A stretch of 38,525 nt of DNA, from positions 1 to 38,525 of IMG/VR virus record IMGVR_UViG_3300038701_001382, one strand, 5' to 3'. This document shows positions 27,843 through 34,996 of this stretch, in pieces. Within the stretch, counting starts at the first letter, position 1. Every line of letters begins with the position of its first letter. The notes beneath the pieces were generated by a model that had not been told where the DNA came from, ran no database searches, and worked only from the letters and a program-made list of their open reading frames with translations. A program made the translations under genes and the position numbers. Source of the DNA: a virus.

Positions 27843-28113
27843 TACCTAGCACCTCATCGATTTGCTGAACAAAGCCACGATACATTTCTAGTTGCTCTAC
27901 TGGCGTTCCTTCTGGTGCGTGCTCGATAATGCCCTCGAAGAATGCCCGGTGATTGCATAGCATTTCAGCCATTGCGTCGTGCGTGTTGATTGCGTGTTCA
28001 GCCGCTTCAAATGGTGCAACTCCATCATTTTGCTCATCAACCATGCAGAATCTATTAATTCGCATAACGTCGCCTTGGCCTACTGGTAAATTAAAGTATT
28101 TACTCATCAACAT
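27835..28113 (-). CDS. small early protein, first gene after the 28143 promoter
   Basis: 92 residues, acidic, with the motif AEHAINTHDAMAEMLCNHRA reminiscent of the AHAINNHD-type segment common in small phage proteins of unknown function. AGAGAGG lies 6 nt before ATG 28113. It is the promoter-proximal gene of the leftward methyltransferase/nucleotide operon. Confidence 0.62.
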   Translation of the reverse strand: MLMSKYFNLPVGQGDVMRINRFCMVDEQNDGVAPFEAAEHAINTHDAMAEMLCNHRAFFEGIIEHAPEGTPVEQLEMYRGFVQQIDEVLGNE

Positions 28114-28142
28114 AAAAACCTCTCTTAATTGTGGGGTGCGCT

Positions 28143-28184
28143 TAACTATGGGGTAACTATAAAATAACTAGATTATGTGTACAA
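28143..28184 (-). promoter_or_regulatory. leftward promoter with three perfect TAACTA repeats
   Basis: Minus-strand TTGTAC (complement of 28179-28184), 17-nt spacer, TATAGT (complement of 28156-28161). TAACTA occurs at 28143, 28154 and 28165, all exact and spaced 11 bp, covering the -10 box. This is the cleanest copy of the operator in the genome. Confidence 0.85.
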
Positions 28185-28190
28185 GCTTTT

Positions 28191-28532
28191 TCATAGAGAA
28201 TCTATAGAAAAATTTGTGCTGTTTTGCTGTGCTTGATATTCCATTTGGTTATAAGCTTCTATTGCTGGCTTCATGATCTTGTCGCGCTCATCATCTAGGC
28301 AGCGTTTAACGAAATGGCGTAATCTGGTGTTTGCTGCCTTTCGTGCTGCGTTCTCTTTTTTATGTTCTACGTCCTGTAGCGTGAAAGCTTCCGTATAAGC
28401 TTGTGAGTATCCAACGCACGCAGTAATACGATGCTGTGGCTTTAACTTTAAAAGCTGCTCAGACAACCAAACAGCATCCCTATCGCTGTGATTAACTGGC
28501 AGTGTTACTTGTGGTTTGTTGTAGTAGCTCAT
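28191..28532 (-). CDS. hypothetical early protein
   Basis: 113 residues starting MSYYNKPQVTLPVNHSDRDA. Helical and charged, with LSEQLLKLKPQHRITACVGY and a basic helix KKENAARKAANTRLRHFVKR. This may be a DNA-related accessory or antitermination-type protein, but no family is recognised. ATG 28532 overlaps the VRR nuclease stop (ATGA), with GAGGTG upstream, so it is preferred over the in-frame start 18 nt earlier. It is the last gene before the 28143 promoter region. Confidence 0.62.
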   Translation of the reverse strand: MSYYNKPQVTLPVNHSDRDAVWLSEQLLKLKPQHRITACVGYSQAYTEAFTLQDVEHKKENAARKAANTRLRHFVKRCLDDERDKIMKPAIEAYNQMEYQAQQNSTNFSIDSL

Positions 28533-28936
28533 CTCTGCACCTCTAGCCATGTGTTAAATGCTTCCTTTAGTCCTTCGCATCCGAAAGCAACGCCGATAAA
28601 TGCACCTTTATCCTTGGCGTTTAGCAGGTATTCTTGCTGCCCTTTCTGCCATTGCGACTTTTTGTGATCTTGTCTTTTTAGCTCTACAACGAACGTCGGA
28701 CAGCCCGGTATGATGCAATCGCTGGCTCCGGTAGGTATTCCTCCAGTTCTTGATTCATAGTTGACTTGATTGTGTTTGCGCTTACCCTCGTTCTTTGGGT
28801 GTATGAATAGCGCACGATAGTCAGGGTGATTATGCTTGAGCCACGACACGAAATTGATTTGCTCTACATCCTCTGTCGGGCAGTCACCGCGGTAACTCAT
28901 GTCGCCAAACACTGGTATTTGTGGGTTAACTTTCAT
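28529..28936 (-). CDS. VRR-NUC domain nuclease
   Basis: 135 residues. PD-(D/E)XK-type virus replication-repair nuclease. Landmarks are EDVEQINFVSWLKHNHPDY, FIHPKNEGKRK, the GIPTGASDCIIP loop bearing the catalytic Asp, and FVVELKRQDHKKSQWQKGQQ with the E-x-K pair. The family acts on DNA junctions or flaps in phage replication and recombination. Shine-Dalgarno AGGTG. It follows SSB after a minus-strand terminator and lies with the RecE-like exonuclease and helicase genes. Confidence 0.88.
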   Translation of the reverse strand: MKVNPQIPVFGDMSYRGDCPTEDVEQINFVSWLKHNHPDYRALFIHPKNEGKRKHNQVNYESRTGGIPTGASDCIIPGCPTFVVELKRQDHKKSQWQKGQQEYLLNAKDKGAFIGVAFGCEGLKEAFNTWLEVQR

Positions 28937-28947
28937 ATTTCACCTAG

Positions 28948-28969
28948 AAAAAAGGCGACCGAAGCCGCC
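28948..28969 (-). terminator. minus-strand terminator between SSB and VRR nuclease genes
   Basis: On the minus strand GGCGGC TTCG GTCGCC (complement of 28954-28969) followed by six T (28948-28953). UUCG loop. No promoter is seen between it and 28936, so it probably attenuates rather than isolates downstream genes. Confidence 0.82.
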
Positions 28970-28979
28970 TGTGTAGCTA

Positions 28980-29453
28980 TTAGAATGGTGGGGTGTCGTC
29001 ATCAGAATAATTGTATTGAGGCTGGCTTTGACTCTGTGTTTGCTGCTGTTGTGGCTGCTGCGGTTGCCCCCACCCTCCATGCTGCTGTTGGCGTGATTGC
29101 GATTGCGAGCCTGTCATTTCGCTAACCGGTAAGGCTCCTTCAAGTCTTGGGTTTTCCATAATCATTGTGACGTAAGTGACGCCGCTATCAGCTTGAAATA
29201 GTTCAGCCTTTAGCTTTTCTGATGCAACGGTAACAAAAGATCCTTCCTCGAATGCTTTTGAGTAAAAGTCATTAGCACCCTGAGTTTTAGCAAAGAACAT
29301 TGCTTTGTAGTTCGTGTATGTTTTCTCTTCTGTTCGGTAGTCCTTGATCACCTCAGCAAGTTCGATGATATACATTGTTGATTGCCCGTCTTGCCCAACT
29401 CCCGGCTTTACAAATGGCTGCTTTCTTAGTTTTCCGCTAACTACATGAGTCAT
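28980..29453 (-). CDS. ssb: single-stranded DNA-binding protein
   Basis: 157 residues. N-terminal OB-fold part to about 110 (AMFFAKTQGANDFYSKAFEE), then a Gln/Ser/Gly-rich linker, and an acidic tip ending DDDTPPF. This is nearly the bacterial SSB tip (DDDIPF) that docks replication and repair partners, so the protein may recruit host factors. It coats single strands in phage replication and recombination. Neighbours are the recombination genes. A possible promoter with operator-like repeats lies just upstream (29481-29515). Confidence 0.88.
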   Translation of the reverse strand: MTHVVSGKLRKQPFVKPGVGQDGQSTMYIIELAEVIKDYRTEEKTYTNYKAMFFAKTQGANDFYSKAFEEGSFVTVASEKLKAELFQADSGVTYVTMIMENPRLEGALPVSEMTGSQSQSRQQQHGGWGQPQQPQQQQTQSQSQPQYNYSDDDTPPF

Positions 29454-29480
29454 GTTATTGCTCTCTATTCTGTGGGGTTT

Positions 29481-29515
29481 TGATTATAGCATGGTTAGCA
29501 AATAGTTAACCATGC
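29481..29515 (-). promoter_or_regulatory. operator-like region upstream of ssb, palindrome plus 11-bp repeats
   Basis: GCATGGTTA (29489-29497) and TAACCATGC (29507-29515) form a perfect inverted repeat with 9-nt centre. TGATTA 29481, TGGTTA 29492 and TAGTTA 29503 recur at 11-bp spacing (reverse orientation of TAACTA). A TATAAT lies on the minus strand (complement of 29483-29488), with only a weak -35. Confidence 0.6.
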
Positions 29516-29522
29516 ATTTTGT

Positions 29523-30101
29523 TTACTCTTCGTCGCCGTCAGCTACCACCGGGGCAGCCTCTTGTAATCGCTTATACTGCTCTTCCGTTAGTTGACCGGT
29601 TCTCTGGCATTGCGCGACGATTTGCTCTAGGCTTTTGCCCTCATTCATCCAGCTAACCATAGTTTCAAATCCCGCGTTAAACTTATCCTCCGGGTAGGTT
29701 GGCAACTCCATAGATAAATAACCTACCGGGTAAGGAACTCGCTTTTGTCTGTTCAGTGTCAACATAAACGCCATACCGTTAGTGTTGATATCAGACAGCG
29801 CACGAACTCGAATTCCGCCAACCTCTTTCCCGGCGTAAATAACACTAGAATCCATGTACAACTGTGCGGATTTTCCGATCCAGTTCGCAGATTCATTCCC
29901 CCATGCTGCAGCAAGAATACGAATCATGCCCTTGCTTGGCTTCCATGGTCGGTTGTTGTCGCCATTAAAGTAGATAGACACTGGTTGATCGCCTTGACGC
30001 ACCACTACATCACGAATGGTGATGATAGGCTCACACCCCATGATATCCACAGCGTTGAGCTGATCAGACTTTGCTTGCATTGCTTGTGATACATCAGCCA
30101 T
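29523..30101 (-). CDS. conserved phage protein of the recombination module
   Basis: 192 residues. The stretch VSIYFNGDNNRPWKPSKGMI, followed by RILAAAWGNESANWIGKSAQ, LYMDSSVIYAGKEVGGIRVR and the C-terminal LEQIVAQCQRTGQLTEEQYK, belongs to a family often found beside phage exonuclease and SSB genes. Its function is not established; a recombination-mediator or annealing role is a guess from context. It overlaps the exonuclease stop by one base. The acidic C-terminus (VVADGDEE) resembles partner-docking tails. Confidence 0.65.
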   Translation of the reverse strand: MADVSQAMQAKSDQLNAVDIMGCEPIITIRDVVVRQGDQPVSIYFNGDNNRPWKPSKGMIRILAAAWGNESANWIGKSAQLYMDSSVIYAGKEVGGIRVRALSDINTNGMAFMLTLNRQKRVPYPVGYLSMELPTYPEDKFNAGFETMVSWMNEGKSLEQIVAQCQRTGQLTEEQYKRLQEAAPVVADGDEE

Positions 30102-30982
30102 TAGATAATACCTCCATCTTCTAATTCATTCTCATAGGCAGCCAATGCCCAATTTGGTAAAGAGATCATTTGCGAGTCTTGCGCGTAACAATCCCATTTT
30201 TCAGTATTTAAACAGTCAGCGTATGTGTTTAGGTTTTTGCGGTACGCTTCACGTCCAATGTGCAATGAGCCATCATCAAGATAGTACACGCCAACGCCGT
30301 GACATGGCTTTTCCTCTACAGCGATAAACTTCATACCCTTTAGTCGTTCGCCAGTAATCCACTCGTACTGATCAAGGTAGAAAGCGGCTTGAACGTGGTA
30401 TCGGTAGTTCGCAACTGATTTGCTAAAACCTTCAGCGCTAGCATCTTGCGTTTTCTTTAGGTCAACCGCCCATCCGTCAACAATTGCCAATCTATCAAAG
30501 CGGTGACGACACAGTACGCCAGTAATGGGATCGCGAACGATGCCTGATAACTCACTGTAACCGTCTTGCTCGAGTAGTCGGCGAGCTTCTGGGTGTGCAT
30601 AAACCGCCTTTTGCATGTCCGCAATGTGCTGACAATCGCTACCAGTAAACACCTTTTCCTCTCCGTAAACCTCCTTAGCTTTGCGGTACTCTGCCTGTCT
30701 GCGGTCCTTGATTTCAGGCAGCATCATGTATTCACGACTGAACACTTCAGGCTCTAGTATTGCCGCGTGAATGGCACTGCCCATTTGCATTGGGCGAGTC
30801 TGCACTATTGGCACTTTGTATTTGTAATGTGCCGGGCTGCGCTCAATCAGATCTAGTCCAGTTTTAGAAATACCCTCTAGTGAGTGATAGGTACTGTTTG
30901 GCATATTGGCGTAGTAGTGACCTGTAGTTAGATCGATTTCGGAAATGCCCTCTCTACCATCTAGTAAATTAAGTTTTTTCAC
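30101..30982 (-). CDS. RecE-like PD-(D/E)XK exonuclease (DUF3799 family)
   Basis: 293 residues. Exonuclease that makes 3-prime tails for recombination. Motifs: ISKTGLDLIERSPAHYKYK near 35-53, MQMGSAIHAAILEP, SGIVRDPITGVLCRHRFDRL with the first catalytic acidic residue, and WAVDLKKTQDASAEGF with the D-x-K pair, then YRYHVQAAFYLDQYEW. This is the PDDEXK_DUF3799 (RecE C-terminal-like) family. The GTG at 30982 is preferred since AGAGG lies 8 nt before it; another GTG occurs three codons earlier. No RecT homologue is clearly seen; the 29523 protein could be the partner. Confidence 0.85.
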   Translation of the reverse strand: MKKLNLLDGREGISEIDLTTGHYYANMPNSTYHSLEGISKTGLDLIERSPAHYKYKVPIVQTRPMQMGSAIHAAILEPEVFSREYMMLPEIKDRRQAEYRKAKEVYGEEKVFTGSDCQHIADMQKAVYAHPEARRLLEQDGYSELSGIVRDPITGVLCRHRFDRLAIVDGWAVDLKKTQDASAEGFSKSVANYRYHVQAAFYLDQYEWITGERLKGMKFIAVEEKPCHGVGVYYLDDGSLHIGREAYRKNLNTYADCLNTEKWDCYAQDSQMISLPNWALAAYENELEDGGII

Positions 30983-31005
30983 TTTTAACACCTCTGTTAG
31001 CTAGT

Positions 31006-31055
31006 TGGTTCACTATACACAGACAGTGAACCATTTGCAAACTATAAAATAACTA
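31006..31055 (-). promoter_or_regulatory. leftward promoter with palindromic operator and upstream repeats
   Basis: Minus-strand TTGCAA (complement of 31035-31040), 17-nt spacer, TATAGT (complement of 31012-31017). The spacer and -10 carry a perfect inverted repeat TGGTTCACT (31006) / AGTGAACCA (31025-31033). TAACTA-type repeats GAACCA 31028, AAACTA 31039 and TAACTA 31050 are 11 bp apart; the last forms a second TATAGT (31041-31046) with a poor -35. Confidence 0.72.
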
Positions 31056-31058
31056 TAT

Positions 31059-33029
31059 TTATGATTGTTCCATTTCAGAGCGTAGAATTAGCTTTCCTAC
31101 AATCGACTCACCTTTGTCATTCTTGCGGTGAGTGATAGCGCCGATAGTGTCCAGAGTGTTGCTCAATCCACACAATTCACCGGCGTTTCTAGCCTTTCTT
31201 ACCGCAGCTTTTAGTGCTGTTGTGTTAGCGTGGTGCTTGGTGAGTTTGTTGTAGAAAATGCGCTGAGCTGTCTTGTTCTCGCTAAACGGCGAATAGAAGT
31301 TGCTAGCAATTTCTCCATTCGGAAGGTGGTATTCCACAATAACCCCATTGTTAGGCGTTGGTCTCATGGTAAAGCGCTCTACTGGCTTAAACTCGTTCGA
31401 GCTATACGCCTTACGAAGTAGCTTTTCATTTGGGTCAATCAGTGTGTTATCACAACAGCGGCAACTTCTTGCGGTAGGTGCATTCTCAGCGCCACAGCCA
31501 TGATTTACTATGCGTCCATTGATGCGGAACGGTTCACAAATGCGCGATTTCCAGAAGAAATCACAACGATCACCGCCTACATGTCCACGGCAACGAACCG
31601 CGTATTTACTGTTCATCTCGCCACACTTAGGGCATTCGATCAGGTCATTTGCATCGTGTGCCTTGCTGTAATCTGCATCTTCTAGAATTGGGTCATCATA
31701 CAGATCTTTAAGCTCCATTAGGGTATCGCTGTAATCCAGAACCAAACAGTCGCTTTTAATCACCCCGGCGTCTATTTGGAAATCCTTTAGCAGACGCAAG
31801 CCTCGCCCGATAAGCTGCACTAGAAGCGTTAGAGAGCCGATTTTGCGTAGTATTACAATGGTGTCAATTAGCGGAATGTTGACGCCAGTAGTAAGGCACC
31901 CGATTTGTAGTAGGTACTTAATTTCGCCCCGGTAGGCTTTATCTAGTGCTTCCTTGCGTTTCTTGGTGCTCATCTCTTCAGTGATGATCTCAAAGCTGCC
32001 TTCAGGCAAGAATCGCGACGCCTCTTTACAGTGCTTTTTCCCTGCGCACGTGATTAGCACACAGTTGCGTGCTTTGGTCTTTTCCATTACCTCAATCATT
32101 ATCTTCTCAGTGGCGGTCTCCGCCTGAACCATGAGCCTTTCCATCTGGCGCATCTGTTCGGTGGTAAAATCTTGCGCGCCGTCATTCCCTTCACTTCTGA
32201 ATTCAGACAGATCGTAACCTACATCATCATGGGCAAATCCGAACGTACAAGGAACAAGGTAGCCCTTGTTTGTTAGGTATTCCTGACTAATGTCGCACAG
32301 ACGAGCGCGCCAAAAGTAGCCATCATCACCGCATAAATCTATCGGCGTCTCCTTCTTTGCTTCTAGGTAGAATTCACCGACTGGTACAGGAAGGATTGGC
32401 TTTACCCCTCGGTAGTCAGTCCCAGTCAGCCCGATAATTCTGACCTTTGGGTTGCGGCGCTTTAACTCAGCTATGATCTTCATGTACTGACTTTCTGGCT
32501 CATCGAACGAAACCATGTGACATTCATCAATAGGAACTAGATCAAACGAAATGCCGTGTAGTTTTGATGGATTGTAGACTTTGCCTGCCTCAATGTTTAC
32601 ACCTAGGTATCCATCAGGTAGAACACCGCAAGCGATATCGTATTTGATATCATTCTCAAGGCTGCGCCACACTGTGCCCTCGCTACCAAGTATAACCGGG
32701 TATGCTGTTGACTTAATGCCAAGTGACGCGCTGTAAATGCTGTTCTTGCACTCAGCCAGCCAGCAATCATCGGCGTCTTGGGCAATTATTTCACCCTGTC
32801 GACTTAGTACCAATACGCGGCCATTGCGATCGGAAACGTGCTTACAAAGCCCTGCTATAATAACCGTCTTACCTGCACCAACCGACGCTTTGACAACCGC
32901 TGGGGCGTCACTTGATTTTACGTGCTCTATAATGCGGTTGAATGCATATTGCTGATAAGGTCGGTTAGTAAGCTTACCAAATGTCATACATTGCTCTGTA
33001 GGCAACTCCAAATGTTCAAATTTGTTCAC
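31059..33029 (-). CDS. superfamily 2 DNA helicase with zinc-finger region
   Basis: 656 residues. DEAD/DEAH-type helicase: YQQYAFNRII, Walker A SVGAGKT at 49-55, DECH at 168-171, GLTGTD motif III near 209, helicase C-terminal domain with TTGVNIPLIDTIVI and motif VI QLIGRGLRLL near 433. Then a Cys-rich block (CPKCGE, VRCRGH, CDFF, HGCGAENAP, CRCCD) forming zinc-ribbon-like sites, and a C-terminal tail. Likely unwinds DNA in phage replication or recombination. The start is GTG 33029, given by the AGAGGTGTTACC leader; the open frame upstream overlaps the 33040 gene and is not used. Confidence 0.88.
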   Translation of the reverse strand: MNKFEHLELPTEQCMTFGKLTNRPYQQYAFNRIIEHVKSSDAPAVVKASVGAGKTVIIAGLCKHVSDRNGRVLVLSRQGEIIAQDADDCWLAECKNSIYSASLGIKSTAYPVILGSEGTVWRSLENDIKYDIACGVLPDGYLGVNIEAGKVYNPSKLHGISFDLVPIDECHMVSFDEPESQYMKIIAELKRRNPKVRIIGLTGTDYRGVKPILPVPVGEFYLEAKKETPIDLCGDDGYFWRARLCDISQEYLTNKGYLVPCTFGFAHDDVGYDLSEFRSEGNDGAQDFTTEQMRQMERLMVQAETATEKIMIEVMEKTKARNCVLITCAGKKHCKEASRFLPEGSFEIITEEMSTKKRKEALDKAYRGEIKYLLQIGCLTTGVNIPLIDTIVILRKIGSLTLLVQLIGRGLRLLKDFQIDAGVIKSDCLVLDYSDTLMELKDLYDDPILEDADYSKAHDANDLIECPKCGEMNSKYAVRCRGHVGGDRCDFFWKSRICEPFRINGRIVNHGCGAENAPTARSCRCCDNTLIDPNEKLLRKAYSSNEFKPVERFTMRPTPNNGVIVEYHLPNGEIASNFYSPFSENKTAQRIFYNKLTKHHANTTALKAAVRKARNAGELCGLSNTLDTIGAITHRKNDKGESIVGKLILRSEMEQS

Positions 33030-33039
33030 GGTAACACCT

Positions 33040-33297
33040 CTAAAATTTAAATGCTTCTTGAGGCCTCTTTGAGCGTGAGCCTCGTTTTGCTGCTGGTTGT
33101 TTGTACTTAAAACCGGCATTTTCTTGCTGCGCTAGTTGTCCGGCATAGTTGCAACAGTCCCGAAACGGATCTTTTGAGTTGCATAGTTGTTCTTGATAGT
33201 ACTCGGATGATTTTCGCCCATAGTAGGCTGCACGACTCTCGTGCAACCCCTGACGAATAAGTTCTTTCTTAACTTCCTGCTCAATAAATTTCTTCAT
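33040..33297 (-). CDS. small basic hypothetical early protein
   Basis: 85 residues. Helical N-terminus (MKKFIEQEVKKELIRQGLHE), two cysteine pairs in the centre (QLCNSKDPFRDCCNYAG), and a basic C-terminal tail (KYKQPAAKRGSRSKRPQEAF) suited to nucleic-acid binding. It overlaps the beta-clamp-like gene by 4 nt (ATGA) and precedes the helicase, so it is probably a replication accessory protein. No family is recognised. Confidence 0.62.
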   Translation of the reverse strand: MKKFIEQEVKKELIRQGLHESRAAYYGRKSSEYYQEQLCNSKDPFRDCCNYAGQLAQQENAGFKYKQPAAKRGSRSKRPQEAFKF

Positions 33298-33848
33298 ATT
33301 CTGACCATCATGATTATGTGTTTAGCGTCAAACTCTGGACTAATGAGGCCTACACAGACCTTGCTGTCATCGTAGTATTCAAAAACCCCGGCGTTCAATT
33401 GTGATTCTAGAGCGCTCCCTATCTTCTTAACGTCGGCAACGTAATCAAGGTTAAGCCCTATTTGACTCATTGATTTTGGCTCACCTGTCGGGATGACTCT
33501 CTTGTATTTCGGGAAAATGCCGTCAATAACTTCAAACCTGATAACCTTGTTTAGCTTGGACATGAGTCTGTTTGTAAATAAGATGACGCCTGAATTGTCA
33601 TTAAGGTAAACAAACTCGGCCTCGATTGCTGAAGCTGGCACGCTGCCTAGTATCTTAAAAATTTCTGGCTTCATGCTATCTAGGTCTGATTTGCTTTTGG
33701 GGGTGATAATGGTCATTCTGTGTCCGTCTGTTGACACCAGCTTACCATCGCCAATAAGCATTCCATTTAGGTAGTAGCGTATGTCATTTTTTGCTGTAGT
33801 GATTGATGCTGCTTTAAGTCCGCGAGCGTCTATTTTGAATGATTTCAT
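33294..33848 (-). CDS. truncated beta sliding clamp (DnaN) homologue, possible clamp mimic
   Basis: 184 residues, about half of a bacterial beta clamp (about 366). It begins where E. coli domain 2 begins: DIRYYLNGML at 22-31 (E. coli RYYLNGML), LVSTDGHRM at 37-45 (VATDGHRL), IFPKYKRVIP at 111-120 (FPDYRRVLP). It then jumps directly to IGLNLDYVADVKK (130-142), matching E. coli GFNVSYVLDV. It ends MMVRI, like VMPMRL. So domain 1 and the first half of domain 3 are missing, while residues equivalent to the protein-binding cleft (L155, T172, G174, H175, R176, P242, R246, V247, N320, Y323, 360-366) are kept. The start 33848 has AGAGG 9 nt upstream. The DnaN homology is firm; the mimic role is inferred. 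Confidence 0.82.
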   Translation of the reverse strand: MKSFKIDARGLKAASITTAKNDIRYYLNGMLIGDGKLVSTDGHRMTIITPKSKSDLDSMKPEIFKILGSVPASAIEAEFVYLNDNSGVILFTNRLMSKLNKVIRFEVIDGIFPKYKRVIPTGEPKSMSQIGLNLDYVADVKKIGSALESQLNAGVFEYYDDSKVCVGLISPEFDAKHIIMMVRI

Positions 33849-33869
33849 TGGTAACACCTCTAAATTGAC

Positions 33870-33931
33870 AAGGGCAAATTCACCCTTAACTGAACAATAA
33901 CTATTAAATAACTATAATTGAATGATGTCAA
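33870..33931 (-). promoter_or_regulatory. strong leftward promoter with three operator repeats and leader hairpin
   Basis: Minus-strand TTGACA (complement of 33926-33931), 17-nt spacer, TTTAAT (complement of 33903-33908). TAACTG 33887, TAACTA 33898 and TAACTA 33909 are 11 bp apart, covering -10 and spacer. Just downstream AAGGG/CCCTT (33870-33874 / 33883-33887) can pair in the leader of the clamp-like gene. Confidence 0.85.
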
Positions 33932-33947
33932 GAAAACTTTTTAGATA

Positions 33948-34805
33948 TCAGATCGCCAACTGCCTTTTTTTTAGCTCATCACTAACTTCATTCCTGTCGT
34001 CTGACTCATCAACAAGTGGCATGTCATCTTTACTATCAAGTATCCCGCTTGTGTTTTTTATTATTCCCCTGTTGTACATCCAAGCCGTATTCTCATAGCT
34101 AAACGTAACCCGTACCTCTTGACCTGTCTTGTACCAGTGATGATATGCAGTGATTACGCTACTGGTCCACGCAATACCGTCAGTCATCCTAGCTTCACAC
34201 CGGGGTATTAGGTGCCATGAGCCGTATGAGATGCCGTTAGCTAAATACTTGATGCCATCGTTGGTAATGCACGCAATATTCACAATTGCACCGTTCTCGT
34301 TAATCAGGTCGAACGCCGGGGCTCCTAATGCAGTAACACGGCAATCATAAGGCGGTTGAACGCCGTACATATTAAACGCTGGATGCTTCTGTATTATCGG
34401 CATGCTTTCCCATACATCCACGGCGTTATCCCTTTGCTTGTGGTCTGCCGGGGTGGTGCGCTTTTGCTTGGTAGCTACCTTATGCTCAACTCGCCTCAAG
34501 TCCTCCGTAGAAACGCCACCAATGAAGTCGCCAATATCCTTGACCAGATCAGAGAACGAAATACCAGTGCATGACATGATGACGTCTTCCGGCGATTTCA
34601 TGCTATCAGCGGCACAGCTACGACAAAACAGTGCCAGCCGTCCGTCTTCTTCTCTCCAGTGAGCTCTATCATCACCGCCACAGCATGGGCATGGATGGTT
34701 TACTGAGTTCTTACCGCGCATCTTTGGAACTTCAATTCCGTACAAACCTAGTATTTCCTCCCAACGGTCAACCAAGTACGGCTCTAGGCTTCTGTAGTCA
34801 ATCAT
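33948..34805 (-). CDS. primase, P4/phage type zinc-binding with degenerate Toprim region
   Basis: 285 residues. N-terminal zinc-binding primase domain: HPCPCCGGDDRAHW at 37-50 and LFCRSCAAD at 59-67. Then FSDLVKDIGDFIGG and a linker, and a region like the P4 alpha primase core (GAPAFDLINENGAIVNIACI, then GIKYLANGISYGSWHLIP near 191-208). The following Toprim-like stretch (ARMTDGIAWTSSVITAYHHW) lacks the usual E-G-x-x-D-A pattern, so catalysis may be weak or shared. It is coupled by ATGA to the small gene 34802, and lies next to the DUF3987 ATPase. Together they look like a split primase-helicase. Confidence 0.8.
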   Translation of the reverse strand: MIDYRSLEPYLVDRWEEILGLYGIEVPKMRGKNSVNHPCPCCGGDDRAHWREEDGRLALFCRSCAADSMKSPEDVIMSCTGISFSDLVKDIGDFIGGVSTEDLRRVEHKVATKQKRTTPADHKQRDNAVDVWESMPIIQKHPAFNMYGVQPPYDCRVTALGAPAFDLINENGAIVNIACITNDGIKYLANGISYGSWHLIPRCEARMTDGIAWTSSVITAYHHWYKTGQEVRVTFSYENTAWMYNRGIIKNTSGILDSKDDMPLVDESDDRNEVSDELKKRQLAI

Positions 34806-34993
34806 AGGAAGTACCTTTTCGCCAGCTCCTCACAAGCAATTATCAGCTCATCTTCAAGGTGGTAGTGATATAGCGGCTTTCTTGTTTTCTTCATGTAAGC
34901 TACGTTTTCCTGAATTATTTCCACATCACTTATGCTGTACTCATAAATGATATGCTCGTTCCATTCATTCCATTTTTTGCTGTTCCTCTTCAT
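34802..34993 (-). CDS. small hypothetical protein between primase and ATPase genes
   Basis: 63 residues, charged and aromatic (MKRNSKKWNEWNEHIIYEYS then HYHLEDELIIACEELAKRYF). Small, helical, with ATGA overlap to the primase gene and a 3-nt gap after the ATPase gene. Probably a replication-module accessory. Function is not recognised. Confidence 0.6.
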   Translation of the reverse strand: MKRNSKKWNEWNEHIIYEYSISDVEIIQENVAYMKKTRKPLYHYHLEDELIIACEELAKRYFL

Positions 34994-34996
34994 CCA

